From: an uncultured Deferribacteraceae bacterium
Lineage (GTDB): Bacteria; Chrysiogenota; Deferribacteres; CAMZNJ01
Assembly (NCBI GenBank): GCA_947313855.1
Contig: CAMZNS010000001.1
Location: forward strand, 1-60,358
Reading direction: 5' to 3'
DNA length: 60,358 nucleotides
The translations under genes were made by a program, and so were the position numbers. This document shows positions 17,809 through 26,482 of this stretch, piece by piece (the stretch's first letter is position 1; each line of letters begins with the position of its first letter). The notes beneath the pieces are model-generated. The model did no database searches and had not been told where the DNA came from. It worked only from the letters and a program-made list of their open reading frames with translations.

Positions 17809-19113
17809 CTAAAACTTAAACTCGAACTGCCCTAAGACATGGGCAACTTTCTGAATAATTCGAGATTCTTCGTCCAAAGTTTCGGCTTCGAATGTTGCGG
17901 AAAAACGTATGTATGCACCAGAATCATCCCACGGAACCGACACAATAAACGCCTCACTAATGAGGAATGTGCAAAACGACTGAGCATCGGGGAAAGTAGT
18001 TACCACACCATCTACTACCACACCTTGTGGTGCCTTGATATAAAGGTAGAATGTGCCCTGCGGAGGCAACACCTCAAACCCCAAACCTGTCATAACGTCA
18101 TGGAGAGCTGTTAGACGACGATGATACTTCGCAACCAAGGGGGGGGTAATCGCCTCGGCGTTGTCCAAGGCATAAGCACCAGCATGCTGAATGGGACGAA
18201 ACTGACCGCTGTCAAAGTTGTCCTTCACCGACGCAAACGCACCAACAACAAGGGGACTACCAACAACAAATCCGAGACGCCAACCTGTCATGTTAAACAT
18301 TTTCGACAGGGAATACACCTCGATGGCACACTCCAACCCTCCCGGAAGGGTGAGGATGGATGGTTGACGTACCTCTGCACCGCCATCGCCACCTGCACCA
18401 CGCCCTGCATCGCCACCGTAAACTAACTCGCCGTAGGCAACGTCGCTTACTATTACAATACCGTTTTTGCGTGCAAAATCTATCGCCCGCTGAAAAAATT
18501 CTGTGGTGGCAACAACTCCTGTAGGGTTGTTCGGGTAGTTGAGATACATGAGCTTCGCACGTTGCAGAATGCTCTTGGGCACAGCATCGAAGTCGGGGAA
18601 AAAGCCGTTCGACGCCTCAAGGGGCATGTTGTAAACCTCCCCCCCAAGATTTTTGGTGGCAGTACCCATAACAGGATAACCCGGAACAGTCATTAATGTG
18701 ACATCACCAGGGTTGATAAACATGAACGGGATCATGGCAAACGCATTCTTCGTGCCAACAACGTGATTTATCTGCGTTGAAGCGTCAACGTCTAAGGCAA
18801 ATCGCCGCTTCAGATAACGACCTGCACTGTTGCAAAACTCGGAAACGCCGTTGTCGGAGTAGAACCTGTTTTCAGGCTTTGAAGCCTCGCGATACAGTAT
18901 CTCCACAATGGCGGGATCCGCACCCTCGTCGGGCTCCCCAATCCCCAAATCTATGAGCTCAGCAGCAGGATTCAACTCCAAAGCAGACCGCTTCGCACGC
19001 TTAATCTTTTCAAACTTGTAAACAGTAGTATCCGTGCCGTATTTATCGCCACCGAGACGTTGAGCAATGTTACCCCGAATAAGGCTCTCCCTTGCACTAT
19101 CAGAACTAATCAT
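17809..19113 (-). CDS. dapL: LL-diaminopimelate aminotransferase-like PLP enzyme
   Basis: Class I/II aminotransferase of 434 residues. The opening VYKFEKIKRAKRSALE and IDLGIGEPDEGADPAIVE resembles the DapL branch that converts tetrahydrodipicolinate directly to LL-diaminopimelate for lysine and peptidoglycan. The PLP lysine lies in SLSKMFNMTGWRLGF. NYPNNPTG and the C-terminal FYLYIKAP are also typical. A glycine-rich GDAGRGAGGDGG insertion sits mid-protein. The ATG at 19113 has GGAGGGGG 3-10 bases upstream and overlaps the previous stop by 8 bases. A longer start at 19137 lacks a site. A related aspartate aminotransferase role is possible. Confidence 0.72.
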   Translation of the reverse strand: MISSDSARESLIRGNIAQRLGGDKYGTDTTVYKFEKIKRAKRSALELNPAAELIDLGIGEPDEGADPAIVEILYREASKPENRFYSDNGVSEFCNSAGRYLKRRFALDVDASTQINHVVGTKNAFAMIPFMFINPGDVTLMTVPGYPVMGTATKNLGGEVYNMPLEASNGFFPDFDAVPKSILQRAKLMYLNYPNNPTGVVATTEFFQRAIDFARKNGIVIVSDVAYGELVYGGDAGRGAGGDGGAEVRQPSILTLPGGLECAIEVYSLSKMFNMTGWRLGFVVGSPLVVGAFASVKDNFDSGQFRPIQHAGAYALDNAEAITPPLVAKYHRRLTALHDVMTGLGFEVLPPQGTFYLYIKAPQGVVVDGVVTTFPDAQSFCTFLISEAFIVSVPWDDSGAYIRFSATFEAETLDEESRIIQKVAHVLGQFEFKF

Positions 19114-20188
19114 CGTCCCCCTCCCCCGAACTATCAACTCCTAATGGTGGAGCTACCCAACGATCGAACTTAACCCAAACAGAAAGTATCCCCACAAATA
19201 AAGACATTATCGCAATAACAATAAGAAAACCCATTATCGAAGCAACCACTAATGCAAAAACCTTGGGCAATGTGTAAGGGCGATTAGAAAACACTATCAC
19301 ACGCATGGTGTCTAAACCGATGTAAAAAAATATGGACACAGGTATCGCAAGCAAAGCATAAGTCAACGGTGTGGGCAGAACGGGAAACTGTGTTGCCATG
19401 AAAAATAGTGCCAAACATAAAGACAGAAGGGCGTAAGACTGATTACGCGTAAAATGAATAGTGAACGGACTAGAAACAGAAACAGAACGAACACCCGTAA
19501 CTCCACCCAAACGCAACAACCTACCAAGACGACCAGTCATAATCAAGGAATGATAAAGAACACCACCAAGATACATGTATGTTACTCCGTTGAACACCAC
19601 TGCCATGTTGATAATAATAAGAAGAAAATCGTACAACGACTCACTAGCAATACCCAACTCTGAAGAAAGATCCGACGCCGACATGTAACCCATAATAGCC
19701 GCAACAAGATCATCGTAACCATGTAGCATCACAGAACCGTAGAGAGCCAACAAAGACGAGACACCAGCAATAATCAAAGGGAATAGCAAATTATACACAC
19801 CACGTGAATAAAGTACGAACAATGCGACGGACGGCGGTACCACAAGAACCAACGAACCTAACGCCGAAACAATACTGAAAGAGGATCCAACAAGAAGAAC
19901 CATCGCCAACACAAGATCTTGCCACACGATGATACCACCAACAAGCTGAGGAGACGATGATGAACCCACAACACCCCTATTGCCCATGGAGATGGAGATG
20001 GAAACAGCACGACCATGCAAATACAGTAGGAGAAGTAGGTTGGAAAATATGGCAAGGTAGACGATTGGAACAGTATTGGACGATATGACCAACATGGACA
20101 ACATGCCGAAAAACAAAAACCTGCTCGAAGAAAGCATACTCGACAACCCACCCGCTTCATTATCCCTATTATTACGACTTGAATCCAT
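19106..20188 (-). CDS. DUF2232-like polytopic membrane protein
   Basis: A 360-residue membrane protein with about eight helices, very rich in Leu, Val and Ser. In many bacteria a DUF2232 (YybS-type) protein follows rpsF-ssb-rpsR, which is the position here. Sequence similarity in this family is loose, so position carries much of the weight. AGAGGCAC precedes the ATG. It is separated from rpsR by 634 bases of repeats, so it may need its own promoter. Its stop overlaps the start of the dapL-like gene. Confidence 0.65.
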   Translation of the reverse strand: MDSSRNNRDNEAGGLSSMLSSSRFLFFGMLSMLVISSNTVPIVYLAIFSNLLLLLYLHGRAVSISISMGNRGVVGSSSSPQLVGGIIVWQDLVLAMVLLVGSSFSIVSALGSLVLVVPPSVALFVLYSRGVYNLLFPLIIAGVSSLLALYGSVMLHGYDDLVAAIMGYMSASDLSSELGIASESLYDFLLIIINMAVVFNGVTYMYLGGVLYHSLIMTGRLGRLLRLGGVTGVRSVSVSSPFTIHFTRNQSYALLSLCLALFFMATQFPVLPTPLTYALLAIPVSIFFYIGLDTMRVIVFSNRPYTLPKVFALVVASIMGFLIVIAIMSLFVGILSVWVKFDRWVAPPLGVDSSGEGDDD

Positions 20189-20294
20189 TGTTAGTGCCTC
20201 TAATTTATTGAATGTGAAACATACAAAATCGTACAGAATGACCGCGAACGAAACACAGCCATGAAATACACGCTAGACGATTATGTACATCAGA

Positions 20295-20610
20295 TTGGGG
20301 CTCGGGGCTCGGGGCTCGGAACCCAGATGCCGGAACCCGACTAAGCATCGGGATGCCAGAACTCAGAACCCAGAACCCGACTAAGCATCGGGATGCCAGA
20401 ACTCAGAACCCAGAACCCGACTAAGCATCGGGATGCCAGAACCCAGAACCCAGAACCCGACTAAGCATCGGGATGCCAGAACCCAGATGCCGGAACCCGA
20501 CTAAGCATCGGGATGCCAGAACCCAGAACCCAGAACCCGGAACCCGACTAAGCATCAGGATGCCAGAACTCAGAACCCAGAACCCGACTAAGCATCGGGA
20601 TGCCAGAAGC
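20295..20610 (-). repeat. 40-bp tandem repeat with internal palindrome, 7 copies
   Basis: Units starting CCCGACTAAGCATCGGGATG occur at 20336, 20376, 20416, 20456, 20496, 20543 and 20583. Spacing is 40 bp except for one 47-bp step. Each unit contains GCATCGGGATGC, a perfect 12-bp palindrome that could form a hairpin. Copies differ at a few sites, with CAGAACCC sub-repeats. There are no unique spacers, so it is not a CRISPR array. Confidence 0.93.
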
Positions 20611-20703
20611 ATGGGGGTGTTCGGGCTTTAATCAGCAAAAAGGGGCACAATACTAAAGCCTAAGTAACACTCATGCTCCACGCCATTGCACCCCCCGTCT
20701 ACC

Positions 20704-20809
20704 CCCGCCCTAAACAGAACCATAAAAGAGCGTCCGCCCGTCGAGAGGTTCGACAACTTCTCGCCATGCAGCTCCCGCCCTAAACAGAACCATAAAAGAG
20801 CGTCCGCCC
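20704..20809 (-). repeat. 36-bp direct repeat, two identical copies 70 bp apart
   Basis: Identical copies at 20704-20739 and 20774-20809, each containing CCATAAAAGAGCGTCC and bounded by CGCCC at both ends. The second ends 13 bases beyond the rpsR stop. A small inverted repeat lies between them. Confidence 0.9.
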
Positions 20810-20822
20810 CTGTGGTATCCGT

Positions 20823-21239
20823 TTATTTTTGTACGATCAAGCCGTAAGGGATAAGTGCTATCGTTCTAGAAGTTTTTATCGCCCTTGTAAGCTGTCTCTG
20901 ATGCCTGTCACAGTTACCTGTTGCACGTTTTGGCAATATTTTACCACGCTCAGTTAGGAACGATTTCAACAGTTTTGCATCTTTGTAATCGATGTCGATT
21001 TTATTTTCGCAAAAACGACAAACCTTCTTCCTAGGGTGCCTGCGTTTGTTGAAACGATACCCCCCACCAGTGGAGCCACCAGTGGAGCCACCACGGGAGT
21101 AACCACCGCCATACCTTGGTGTGCCTGACGTTGGCGTGCTTGATGTGCCTGACGTTGGCGTGCTTGATGTGCTTGATGTGCTTGATGTGCTTGATGTGCT
21201 TTCTTGATTGGCAACACTGCCAGTACTATGTTCAGTCAT
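20823..21239 (-). CDS. rpsR: 30S ribosomal protein S18 with repeat N-terminus
   Basis: Small-subunit protein S18, which pairs with S6 on 16S rRNA. The core [47 protein letters not shown] is unmistakable, with CxxC and later Cys of the zinc-binding form. It has 138 residues against the usual 70-90. The extra N-terminus is a (SST)n/TPTSG repeat followed by a Gly-Ser-rich stretch. AGGA precedes the ATG at 21239 (spacer 6), and no better internal start is visible, so the extension is probably translated. It follows ssb by 46 bases. Confidence 0.96.
   Translation of the reverse strand: MTEHSTGSVANQESTSSTSSTSSTSSTPTSGTSSTPTSGTPRYGGGYSRGGSTGGSTGGGYRFNKRRHPRKKVCRFCENKIDIDYKDAKLLKSFLTERGKILPKRATGNCDRHQRQLTRAIKTSRTIALIPYGLIVQK
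21112..21200 (-). repeat. In-frame repeats in the rpsR N-terminus
   Basis: Plus-strand TTGATGTGC (9 bp, several copies) and a longer CCTGACGTTGGCGTGC block (two copies) encode Ser-Ser-Thr and Thr-Pro-Thr-Ser-Gly tracts of S18. Confidence 0.87.
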
Positions 21240-21285
21240 AGCTAGTCCTCGCTTTTCTCTGTTCTTTTTCTTAATTTAAGTTTAG

Positions 21286-21717
21286 TTAAAATGGCAAGTC
21301 GGATTCGTCAATATCGCTCGGTGGTGGAGTGTTGTGGTTAGGTTGCGACTGAGTTTGCTGTTGAGCCGGTGCACCGCCAGCATTATCTTGTCGACCGCCT
21401 AGCATTTGGAAGTTTTCTACAATAACTTCATGTTTGCTACGTTTGGAGCCATCGTTTTTGTCTTCCCACTGCGAGTAGTTGAGGCGTCCTTCGACAAGTA
21501 TTTGTCGTCCTTTGCCCATGTAGTCCCGCATTACTTCTGCTTGACGTCCAAAGGCAACTATGTCGATAAACATTACCTCTTCACGTTGTGATCCATCGGC
21601 AGCTTTCCACCTGCGATTAACCGCAATAGCTGTTCGCACGTTGGTTGTTCCACTATTTGGCAGTGTTCTCACGTCCAAATCCCTTGCAATATTTCCGAGT
21701 AAAATAACTTTGTTCAT
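21286..21717 (-). CDS. ssb: Single-stranded DNA-binding protein
   Basis: OB-fold protein that coats single-stranded DNA at forks, 143 residues. It starts MNKVILLGNIARDLDVR and continues VNRRWKAADGSQREEVMFIDIVAFGRQAEVMRDY. After a Gln/Pro-rich linker it ends in the acidic tip DESDLPF that recruits partner proteins. It lies between rpsF and rpsR, as in many bacteria. GGGATGAGTT lies before the ATG. It is free of the repeat expansions seen in both neighbours. Confidence 0.97.
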   Translation of the reverse strand: MNKVILLGNIARDLDVRTLPNSGTTNVRTAIAVNRRWKAADGSQREEVMFIDIVAFGRQAEVMRDYMGKGRQILVEGRLNYSQWEDKNDGSKRSKHEVIVENFQMLGGRQDNAGGAPAQQQTQSQPNHNTPPPSDIDESDLPF

Positions 21718-21791
21718 AACTCATCCCATATTTAACTTAAAGTTTAGGCTTCGCTTATTCGGCTGTAGCCTTGGGTCTAATGTTTAGTGTT

Positions 21792-22283
21792 TTACGATTC
21801 GGAGCTTTCGCTTTTGTCCGACTCGGTGGTAGCAGACTCGGGTGCTTCGGCAACAGGTGCTTCGGTTGCAGGTGCTTCGGTTGCAGGTGCTTCGGCAACA
21901 GGTGCTTCGGTTGCAGGTGCTTCGGCAACAGGTGCTTCGGCAGCAGGTGCTTCCTCTTTAATGTTAAACTGCACTTTGCTATCCATTTTGAATTTTTTGC
22001 CGTCAATGCGTACAACAATGTTCCTTAGGACATCATCGTCGTAGCTGTATCGACGTGCAAGTTCGGTGAGTGCTTCCCCTTCGCCTTGGAATTGTACAAG
22101 GTAGTAGAATGCTTGTGAGTATTTTTGGATAGGGTAGCTAAGGTTCAGCTTGCCCCAGTATTTTTCGTCAACGATTTTCCCACCGTTTTGTGTGATAACC
22201 CCTTTGAAGAATTCCACCTTCTCCGTTTGTGCGTTGGCGTCCAGCGTTGGTGCCAACAAGAAAACTGTTTCATATGTATTCAT
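21792..22283 (-). CDS. rpsF: 30S ribosomal protein S6 with Ala-Pro-Glu repeat tail
   Basis: Small-subunit protein S6. The core MNTYETVFLLAPTLD ... SYPIQKYSQAFYYLVQF ... DDDVLRNIVVRID is clear over about 105 residues. The C-terminus adds a run of EAPVA/EAPAT pentapeptides (about residues 110-149) and an acidic Ser-rich end. AGGAGGTACGG precedes the ATG. It is the first gene of the minus-strand ribosomal run, behind a strong promoter and a structured leader that may bind S6:S18. Confidence 0.96.
   Translation of the reverse strand: MNTYETVFLLAPTLDANAQTEKVEFFKGVITQNGGKIVDEKYWGKLNLSYPIQKYSQAFYYLVQFQGEGEALTELARRYSYDDDVLRNIVVRIDGKKFKMDSKVQFNIKEEAPAAEAPVAEAPATEAPVAEAPATEAPATEAPVAEAPESATTESDKSESSES
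21838..21955 (-). repeat. 15-bp repeat in the rpsF 3' end
   Basis: Plus-strand units GGTGCTTCGGTTGCA and GGTGCTTCGGCAACA, eight copies in irregular order, encode Glu-Ala-Pro-Val/Ala-Ala/Thr. Period 15, in frame, ending close to the S6 stop. Confidence 0.93.
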
Positions 22284-22312
22284 GAAACCGTACCTCCTGG
22301 TCTGTTTTATTC

Positions 22313-22384
22313 AGGTTGGCAACCTCTGTTTTGCTTGGTTATTCATGGATTATTTAGCGTTATCCAGCCTTGTTGCCAACAAGG
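22313..22384 (-). promoter_or_regulatory. Structured rpsF leader, candidate S6:S18 autoregulatory element
   Basis: The leader, read on the minus strand, has two perfect hairpins with 3-base loops: CCTTGTTGGCAACAAGG (22368-22384) and AGGTTGCCAACCT (22313-22325). Their GTTGGCAAC and GTTGCCAAC cores are complementary to each other. The RNA can therefore fold either as two local hairpins or as one long-range helix, a switch-like arrangement. The start of rpsF lies 29 bases beyond. S6:S18 binding to rpsF leaders is known in other bacteria; I cannot show that this is the same motif. Confidence 0.6.
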
Positions 22385-22390
22385 ACTATT

Positions 22391-22419
22391 ATTTTACCAC
22401 ACCCATTATTCGATGTCAA
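22391..22419 (-). promoter_or_regulatory. Sigma70-type promoter of the rpsF run
   Basis: On the minus strand TTGACA (22414-22419) and TAAAAT (22391-22396) are separated by exactly 17 bases. Transcription would begin just ahead of the leader hairpins, giving a 5' leader of about 100 bases. Confidence 0.88.
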
Positions 22420-22574
22420 GGGTAACCATACGTTGTCATCTTCAGCCCGCTCGAGTAAATCTACAACCGTGGGGTTGGCTTATTTTATAAACTGTGCTAC
22501 CCTGTCATATTAATACTAGATTTGTCCCCCTACTTTAAATCAATCAAGCTCTAAATCAACCAAGGTGGTGTCCC

Positions 22575-24044
22575 ATGTTCTCACATAAATTCCTGCCCTC
22601 CCAAGGGTTAACATTCGATGATGTTCTGCTTGTCCCTAATGAAAGTTCCGTGTTGCCTTCAGAGGTCGACACCGCAACATACCTCACCCACAATATCAAA
22701 CTCAGCATCCCACTGATTAGTGCCGCAATGGATACTGTTACCGAGTCTGATATGGCACGCGTGCTGTCCCAAGAGGGGGGGATGGGGATTATTCATAAAA
22801 ACATGCCCATCGAAATACAGGCTCAAGAGGTGAACCGTGTTAAGAAATCTGAAAGCGGTATGATTACCGATCCCTTCACCGTCACACCCTACCAAACCGT
22901 TGGCGATGCGTTGAACCTCATGCGTTTGTACAAAATTAGTGGTGTACCCGTTGTGGAGGGCACCAAGCTCAAGGGGATACTCACCAACAGAGACCTACGA
23001 TTTGTGACTGATACCTCCGCCAAGGTTGAAACCTACATGACCAAAGAGAACCTCATTACCGTACCCGTTGGCACATCCCTAGACGATGCCTTGGAATACT
23101 TCAAAAAAACCAAGGTGGAGAAACTACTCGTCGTCAACGATAACTTCGAACTCAAAGGGCTCATCACCATCAAAGACATCAACAAACGAAACAAATACCC
23201 TAACGCCTCAAAAGACTCTTTCGGTCGACTACGCACCGGTGCCGCCCTCGGCGTTACACCCGACACGCTACAACGAGCATCAGCCCTCATCGATGCCGGT
23301 GTGGACGTACTCGTTGTCGACTCAGCACATGCACACTCAGCTGGCGTTATCCGTACCGTTGAAGAGATACGAGCATCATACCCCGACATCGACCTCATTG
23401 CAGGCAACCTCGTCACACCCGAGGCGGTACGTGCCCTTGCCAAAGCAGGCGTCGACGCTGTGAAGGTCGGCATCGGACCCGGCTCAATATGCACAACACG
23501 CATTGTTGCCGGTGTCGGTATGCCGCAACTCAGTGCCATCCTCGCATGTGCCCAAGAAGCACACAAACACGGTATCAAAGTTATCGCTGACGGGGGTATC
23601 CGATACTCCGGCGACATCGCCAAAGCATTATCCGCCGGTGCCGACACCGTCATGATAGGCTCACTATTTGCCGGCACAAAAGAATCCACAGGGGATATGG
23701 AACTCTTCCAAGGAAGACAATACAAAACTTACCGCGGAATGGGCTCTGTAGGGGCAATGACAGGGGGCAAAGGGGATAGGTATTTCCAAGAAGACTCCGG
23801 AAACAACAAACTCGTACCCGAAGGGATTGAAGGACGTGTTGCCTACAAAGGACCCGCAAGCGAACTCATCAACCAACTAATGGGCGGTATCAAAGCAAGC
23901 ATGGGGTACCAAGGAACACCAACAGTCGAACTCATGCAAAAAGAGAGCCGTTTTGTGCAAATATCACTAGCAGGACTCTCCGAAAGCCACGTACACGGTG
24001 TCTCAATCACCAAGGAGGCACCAAACTACTGGCGAGGACAGTAA
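22575..24044 (+). CDS. guaB: Inosine-5'-monophosphate dehydrogenase
   Basis: Oxidises IMP to XMP with NAD+, the first committed step to GMP. The 489 residues match bacterial IMPDH. The catalytic loop [15 protein letters not shown] has its cysteine at residue 306. Two CBS domains lie in the first third (about residues 95-200), and the flap ends [13 protein letters not shown]. It begins [16 protein letters not shown] after AAGGTGGTG. It is followed by guaA after 94 bases and is divergent from rpsF. Short repeats (ATCGCACCAA twice, AGAAAAC three times) lie between the two gua genes. Confidence 0.97.
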   Translation: MFSHKFLPSQGLTFDDVLLVPNESSVLPSEVDTATYLTHNIKLSIPLISAAMDTVTESDMARVLSQEGGMGIIHKNMPIEIQAQEVNRVKKSESGMITDPFTVTPYQTVGDALNLMRLYKISGVPVVEGTKLKGILTNRDLRFVTDTSAKVETYMTKENLITVPVGTSLDDALEYFKKTKVEKLLVVNDNFELKGLITIKDINKRNKYPNASKDSFGRLRTGAALGVTPDTLQRASALIDAGVDVLVVDSAHAHSAGVIRTVEEIRASYPDIDLIAGNLVTPEAVRALAKAGVDAVKVGIGPGSICTTRIVAGVGMPQLSAILACAQEAHKHGIKVIADGGIRYSGDIAKALSAGADTVMIGSLFAGTKESTGDMELFQGRQYKTYRGMGSVGAMTGGKGDRYFQEDSGNNKLVPEGIEGRVAYKGPASELINQLMGGIKASMGYQGTPTVELMQKESRFVQISLAGLSESHVHGVSITKEAPNYWRGQ

Positions 24045-24138
24045 CGTGCCACGTACACCAACATCGCACCAATATCGCACCAACAGAAACAGCCCTAAGC
24101 AGAAAACAGAAAACAGAAAACACAGGACTCAACACGCA

Positions 24139-25722
24139 ATGAATAACCATAACAACCAAAAAACACAACCGCAAACCATCCTTGTTATCGACTACGGCTC
24201 GCAATACACCCAGATTATACTGAGACGACTACGCGAATCATACATCCATAGCGAAATCGCATACCCTAGCATCACCCTAAACGAAATTGTACGCAAAAAA
24301 TACCTCGGCGTAATACTCTCCGGCGGACCAAACAGCGTCGACGATAACGGTGCACCACAGATACCACACGGTCTGCTCCAAAGCGGTATCCCCATCCTAG
24401 GCATCTGTTACGGACTACAACTCATCGTCCATAACGAAGGGGGACGCGTTGCCTCTGGGGGCAAACACGAATACGGCGACGCAACCCTCATCGTGCCACC
24501 AAGTAGCCCACACACACAAGCACACCCCCTTTTACAGGGTATCCCACACGAAAGCCGAGTATGGATGAGCCACGAAGATGAAGCACACACGTTGCCGCCC
24601 CATTACCGTGCCATCGCCTCCACAGACAACACCACCAATGCTGCCATTGAGCATGTTAGCAAACCCATTTACGGCATCCAATTCCACTGTGAAGTTGCCC
24701 ACACCGAATACGGCACCCTGCTCCTCGAAAACTTTGCGAAAAACATATGCAACGCACCCCAAACATGGACGCCGAGCAACCTTGTTGACACCTCTGTGAA
24801 GCAGATACGTGCAGAATCGAACGGCAAGAAGGTTTTGTGCGGTGTTTCAGGGGGGGTGGACTCCACTGTTGCTGCAGCACTTGTGCACAAAGCCATCGGC
24901 AACAACCTCACATGCATGTTCATCGATAACGGCTTGCTCCGCGAAGATGAGGTTGCCAATGTGCAAGCCATGTTTCGTGATGTGCTCAAACTGGAGCTCC
25001 ACACCATCAATGCCAAAGACAGATTCCTCAACGCCCTTGCTGGCATAACCTCCCCCGAGGAGAAGCGTAAAATTATCGGTGAAATGTTTATTCGTGTGTT
25101 TGAGGAGCACGCTCGCAAGCTTGGTGAGTTCCACTACCTTGTACAGGGCACCCTCTACAGCGACGTAATCGAGTCCCTTGCTAGCAAGGAGGGGGTCTCC
25201 CAAACAATCAAGAGCCACCACAACGTTGGCGGATTACCCGAGAATATGCAGTTTGAGCTGATTGAGCCCTTGCGTCATCTGTTTAAGGATGAGGTACGCC
25301 TCCTCGGCAAGGAGCTCGCCATACCCCACAACACCCTATGGCGACACCCGTTCCCCGGTCCCGGTCTTGCTGTTCGCATCCTTGGTGCGGTGGACGACGA
25401 AAGTTGTCGTATCTTGCGTCAGGTGGACAAGATATTTACCGAAGAGCTCCACAACGCCAACCTGTACCACCAAATATGGCAAGCGTTAGCAGTACTCCTC
25501 CCCGTCTACACCGTCGGCGTCATGGGGGATCAACGCACTTACGAACGTGTTGCTGTTTTGCGTGCCGTTGAGAGTACCGATGCCATGACTGCAACATGGT
25601 TTCACATGCCCCACAAAACGTTGGAAACCCTTTCCAATCGCATTGTTAACGAGGTACGCGGCGTCAACCGTGTTGTGTACGATATCTCCTCCAAGCCACC
25701 CTCAACCATCGAGTGGGAGTAA
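24139..25722 (+). CDS. guaA: GMP synthase (glutamine-hydrolysing)
   Basis: Converts XMP to GMP using glutamine and ATP. The N-terminal class I amidotransferase has the nucleophile in GICYGLQ (Cys 90) and GIQFHCEVAHTEYG. The PP-loop of the ATP-pyrophosphatase is SGGVDST near residue 237. The C-terminal dimer domain ends PPSTIEWE. I set the start at 24139 (MNNHNNQ), giving 527 residues, the usual length. The frame extends upstream into low-complexity sequence with no conserved residues. A 6-bp ACGCAG repeat follows the stop. Confidence 0.96.
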   Translation: MNNHNNQKTQPQTILVIDYGSQYTQIILRRLRESYIHSEIAYPSITLNEIVRKKYLGVILSGGPNSVDDNGAPQIPHGLLQSGIPILGICYGLQLIVHNEGGRVASGGKHEYGDATLIVPPSSPHTQAHPLLQGIPHESRVWMSHEDEAHTLPPHYRAIASTDNTTNAAIEHVSKPIYGIQFHCEVAHTEYGTLLLENFAKNICNAPQTWTPSNLVDTSVKQIRAESNGKKVLCGVSGGVDSTVAAALVHKAIGNNLTCMFIDNGLLREDEVANVQAMFRDVLKLELHTINAKDRFLNALAGITSPEEKRKIIGEMFIRVFEEHARKLGEFHYLVQGTLYSDVIESLASKEGVSQTIKSHHNVGGLPENMQFELIEPLRHLFKDEVRLLGKELAIPHNTLWRHPFPGPGLAVRILGAVDDESCRILRQVDKIFTEELHNANLYHQIWQALAVLLPVYTVGVMGDQRTYERVAVLRAVESTDAMTATWFHMPHKTLETLSNRIVNEVRGVNRVVYDISSKPPSTIEWE

Positions 25723-25790
25723 ACGCAGACGTAGACGCAGACGCAGATTAAATTAAAATAAATTCAACATCAAAGCAGGTAGCACAAACT

Positions 25791-26147
25791 ATGGACATGG
25801 TACTAATCATCACACAAGTGGCCCTTTTCACATCCCTCATCATCATCGTGGCAATCCTCAAAAAATATTTTATCTCAGACTGGGCAACCCTCATCAGAGT
25901 CTGGGGGTGGGCGATGATAGGCATAGCCTCCCTCACCATGCTAACAGTATCCATCATGCTACTATTCATGGGCAACACAACCTCAGTTTTGCTCCCCATG
26001 GTTATCGGCTCCATGGCCGGCATAATATTTTCGTCCCGAAAGTTTTTCCCACGCCTATTTCGTCGCGTACAATCGTTCGTTATTGTTGCCTATGTTGCTG
26101 TGTCGTTGGGGCTGGTGGCGTTCCTCTACAATAGCGGCTCGTTTTGA
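25791..26147 (+). CDS. Small unknown membrane protein
   Basis: A 118-residue protein with four predicted membrane helices (about residues 4-23, 36-58, 62-80 and 92-113). A basic patch RKFFPRLFRR lies between helices 3 and 4. The ATG at 25791 has AGG 12 bases before it. It sits between guaA and the feo promoter. I recognise no family. Confidence 0.65.
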   Translation: MDMVLIITQVALFTSLIIIVAILKKYFISDWATLIRVWGWAMIGIASLTMLTVSIMLLFMGNTTSVLLPMVIGSMAGIIFSSRKFFPRLFRRVQSFVIVAYVAVSLGLVAFLYNSGSF

Positions 26148-26173
26148 TACGCATGATTTGTGTTGAATTCCCC

Positions 26174-26202
26174 TTGACTTATCCCCACTAGTTGGGTATT
26201 AA
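26174..26202 (+). promoter_or_regulatory. Sigma70-type promoter of feoAB
   Basis: TTGACT (26174-26179) and TATTAA (26197-26202) with a 17-base spacer, 53 bases before the feoA start. I see no clear Fur box across it, although iron control would be expected for feo genes. Confidence 0.7.
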
Positions 26203-26254
26203 TACTTAAGTGGTGTTAATTAGGCGACAAAACAACCACCCTAGGAGATATATT

Positions 26255-26482
26255 ATGATGACCTTATTCGACCTCAAAAAAGGGGACACCGCAACTGTCG
26301 TACAAATAGACGCCGATACCGAACTTCGTGACCGACTATTCTCCTTTGGCGTCCGTAGCGGTGCCGTTCTGAGTGTCCAAGAGGTGTCACTCACTCGCCA
26401 AACAGTCAAAGCCAAAGTCGGTGCCAGCATGATAGCTCTACGCAGATCAGAAGCACGTAGTATCATGGTGATAGCATCATGA
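26255..26482 (+). CDS. feoA: Ferrous iron transport protein A
   Basis: Small SH3-like cytosolic partner of FeoB, 75 residues from the ATG at 26255. The pattern LFDLKKGDTATVVQID ... RLFSFGVRSGAVLSVQEVSL ... IALRRSEARSIMV is typical. TAGGAGATA precedes this start; a GTG 45 bases upstream would give an atypical extension. It overlaps feoB by 4 bases (ATGA), implying coupled translation. Confidence 0.93.
   Translation: MMTLFDLKKGDTATVVQIDADTELRDRLFSFGVRSGAVLSVQEVSLTRQTVKAKVGASMIALRRSEARSIMVIAS

Larger units (their letters stand above)
20189..20822. other. 634-bp repeat-filled gap between rpsR and the DUF2232-like gene
   Basis: No gene seen. It contains the 40-bp array (20295-20610) and the 36-bp direct repeat pair (20704-20739, 20774-20809), with an imperfect hairpin between the two 36-bp copies (CGAGAGGTT/AACTTCTCG, about 20742-20763). 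The frames open in the array have no start signals. Confidence 0.8.

Noticed and set aside
20295-20610. Possible CRISPR array
   Set aside because: The whole 40-bp unit repeats, with no unique spacers and no cas genes. It is a tandem repeat.
22420-22574. Purine riboswitch or other aptamer upstream of guaB
   Set aside because: No conserved aptamer core or long pairing seen in the short leader.
26174-26202. Fur box over the feo promoter
   Set aside because: The sequence between -35 and -10 is only a weak imperfect palindrome and does not match the GATAATGATAATCATTATC pattern.
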